A stretch of DNA of 6,978 nucleotides from Porphyromonadaceae bacterium (GTDB taxonomy: Bacteria; Bacteroidota; Bacteroidia; Bacteroidales; UBA11471). Position 1 is the stretch's first letter. Every line of letters starts with the position of its first letter. The DNA is taken from assembly GCA_021199145.1 (NCBI GenBank), contig JAJQIP010000059.1, positions 1-6,978 on the forward strand. The letters are read 5' to 3'. Shown in pieces: positions 6,027-6,978 of the stretch. Below the pieces are notes generated by a model. The model did not search any database and was not told where the DNA came from. It was given only the letters and a program-made list of their open reading frames with translations. A program made the translations under genes and the position numbers.

Positions 6027-6031
6027 ATGAA
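5808..6031 (+). repeat. 11-bp direct repeat containing two ATG codons
   Basis: AGACTGATGAA occurs at 5808-5818 and again at 6021-6031. The second copy contains the start codon of the DUF3575 gene (6027). The first contains the ATG (5814) of a 20-codon ORF. The two starts are 213 bases apart, in the same frame. Confidence 0.6.
5814..5876 (+). other. Possible short upstream ORF (20 aa) in the DUF3575 leader
   Basis: ATG at 5814 opens a 20-codon frame ending in TAA at 5874-5876 (MNREKHTVCSKGRGGLSTIR). Its initiation context over 11 bases is identical to that of the downstream gene, which is the main reason to list it. The strongest leader hairpin (5833-5857) lies within it. There is no run of one regulatory amino acid as in classical attenuation peptides, and no homologue is recognised. 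It could equally be chance or the remnant of a duplicated start. Confidence 0.2.
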
Positions 6032-6978
6032 AGAAACAAGAGGAATCGGAAAGAAGAGAAGGAAAACGGCCCTGCTGCTCTTGGCGGGGGCGTTCCCTTT
6101 CTGCTCCGCGGTCCACGCCGCATCGGAACCCCTTTTGTCCCTGCCGACAGACACGGCGGAAACAGCGCTTTCTCTTTCGGACACGCTCTCCGTCTACGAC
6201 CTCCCCGAAGGGTGGCGCTTGCGGATGCCCGAGGGGACCCTCTACGGGATTCCGGTGACCGACACCATACAGGGGGCCTTCCGGCAGGGACAGACCACGC
6301 TGGAGGAGGGGTTTGAGGCGAACCGCATGGCGTTGGCCCGTCTGCGCTCGTTGGGAAGCCTTCCCCTGCTGGAGAAGGTCTCCATCGTGGGTTCGGCCTC
6401 ACTGGAGGGAAGCGTCCCGTTGAACTGGCAGCTGTCGAAGCAGCGGGCGGAGACGCTCTCCGACTTCCTGAAACGGGAGGCGGGTCTGCCCGACAGTCTG
6501 GTGGAGTACGGCTATGTCGGTCGGGACTGGCAGAGACTGCTGCGGCTGGTGGAGGCGGACAGTATGGTGCCCTACCAGAAAAAGATGGCGGCTCTCCTGC
6601 GGGTGGTGATTGACGATACGGCCGAAGGGGAGGACCTGGTCTTGGACGACGTGGAATGGCTCTCCCGGGTAGGGAAGGGCATACCTTATCAATATATGTA
6701 TAAGAACTTCTTCCCGGAACTGCGGAGGCAGCAGTGCGTCGTCCGCTATATGATGCCCTATATCGTCCGCCGCGACACCACCCCCACGCCTGTCTGCGTA
6801 TACGACACCCTCTGTGTCCACGACACCCTCTATATAGAGCCGAGCCGGAACTACTACCTCTCGGTCCGCACCAACATGCTGCTGGACGCCGGTCTGGCCC
6901 CCACCATCGGGGTGGAGCTTTACATGGGGAAGCGTTGGTCCGTGGCGGCGGAGTGGACGTACGCCTGGTGGAAGAGCG
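6027..6978 (+). CDS. DUF3575 domain envelope protein with OmpA-like segment (C-terminus beyond right edge)
   Basis: Partial gene: 317 codons are open from the ATG at 6027 to the edge. Residues 1-31 form a signal peptide with a very basic n-region (KKRRK at 9-13), a hydrophobic core at 14-28 and probable cleavage after VHA, so the protein is exported. Residues about 115-170 (IVGSASLEG, then NWQLSKQRAETLSDFLKREA) resemble the OmpA-C peptidoglycan-binding pattern, including the LSxxRA helix with R140, although the usual acidic residue after the first glycine is replaced by serine/alanine. A linker with repeated DTL units (YDTLCVHDTLYIEP, 259-272) precedes NYYLSVRTNMLLDAGLAPTI, then GVELYMGKRWSVAAEWTYAW, typical of the DUF3575 start and likely an outer-membrane beta-barrel. 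In Bacteroidales such genes often lead fimbrial loci with DUF3868, Mfa-like anchor and fimbrillin genes; the downstream genes are out of view. In-frame sequence is open back to 5877 with GTG codons at 5925 and 5928, but the signal peptide fixes the start at 6027. A minus-strand frame at 6399-6821 is its shadow. Confidence 0.82.
   Translation, partial: MKETRGIGKKRRKTALLLLAGAFPFCSAVHAASEPLLSLPTDTAETALSLSDTLSVYDLPEGWRLRMPEGTLYGIPVTDTIQGAFRQGQTTLEEGFEANRMALARLRSLGSLPLLEKVSIVGSASLEGSVPLNWQLSKQRAETLSDFLKREAGLPDSLVEYGYVGRDWQRLLRLVEADSMVPYQKKMAALLRVVIDDTAEGEDLVLDDVEWLSRVGKGIPYQYMYKNFFPELRRQQCVVRYMMPYIVRRDTTPTPVCVYDTLCVHDTLYIEPSRNYYLSVRTNMLLDAGLAPTIGVELYMGKRWSVAAEWTYAWWKS

Noticed and set aside
5456..6184. 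Open minus-strand frame extending panB upstream to a 515-aa product.
   Set aside because: The extra residues are low-complexity, match no PanB N-terminus, cover the panB -7 box, and run antisense to the DUF3575 signal peptide region.
5891..6316. 141-aa plus-strand ORF overlapping the start of the DUF3575 gene.
   Set aside because: It lies in another frame, is rich in R, G and P as expected for a shadow of GC-rich DNA, and lacks any recognised domain. The 6027 frame has a signal peptide and family motifs.

Overview
The window looks like chromosomal DNA of a Bacteroidota, most likely Bacteroidales. The gene families fit: a secreted GH43 glycosidase, DUF3109 and DUF3575 proteins, and a cofactor-independent phosphoglycerate mutase. 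Four putative promoters also carry the Bacteroidota -7 element TAnnTTTG, with little sign of canonical Shine-Dalgarno sequences. No transposase, integrase, phage gene, CRISPR array, tRNA or rRNA was seen. I cannot name the genus from the sequence alone.

Layout. (1) Positions 1-2195, minus strand: a GH43-family secreted glycoside hydrolase followed 16 bases later by mtaB, the tRNA ms2t6A37 methylthiotransferase, which runs off the left edge. They are probably co-transcribed. (2) Positions 2196-2456: a divergent intergenic region with a promoter for each direction, a perfect 9-bp hairpin near the predicted GH43 transcription start, and a tandem 9-mer. (3) Positions 2457-4603, plus strand: gpmI (glycolysis/gluconeogenesis) and a cysteine-rich DUF3109 protein of unknown function, a tight two-gene unit. 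(4) Positions 4601-4635: a perfect 15-bp stem acting as a shared terminator between convergent units. (5) Positions 4637-5455, minus strand: panB, the first committed step of pantothenate/CoA synthesis. (6) Positions 5456-6026: a 571-bp divergent intergenic region. Its left half is strongly AT-rich (phased A/T tracts, a promoter, a dyad around the -7 box). Its right half is a GC-richer leader of about 310 bases with hairpins and a possible short upstream ORF. (7) From 6027 to the right edge, plus strand: the 5' part of a secreted/envelope protein with an OmpA-like segment and a DUF3575 start. In Bacteroidales this kind of gene commonly opens fimbrial (type V pilus-like) loci, so a fimbrial operon may begin here.

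Most of the window is ordinary housekeeping DNA. The part that best repays a second look is the 5' control region of the DUF3575 gene: a dyad flanking the promoter, a long structured leader, and a short ORF whose initiation context is identical over 11 bases to that of the downstream gene. The uncharacterised cysteine-rich protein behind gpmI is the other point of interest. I see no convincing evidence of a wholly new system within these bases.
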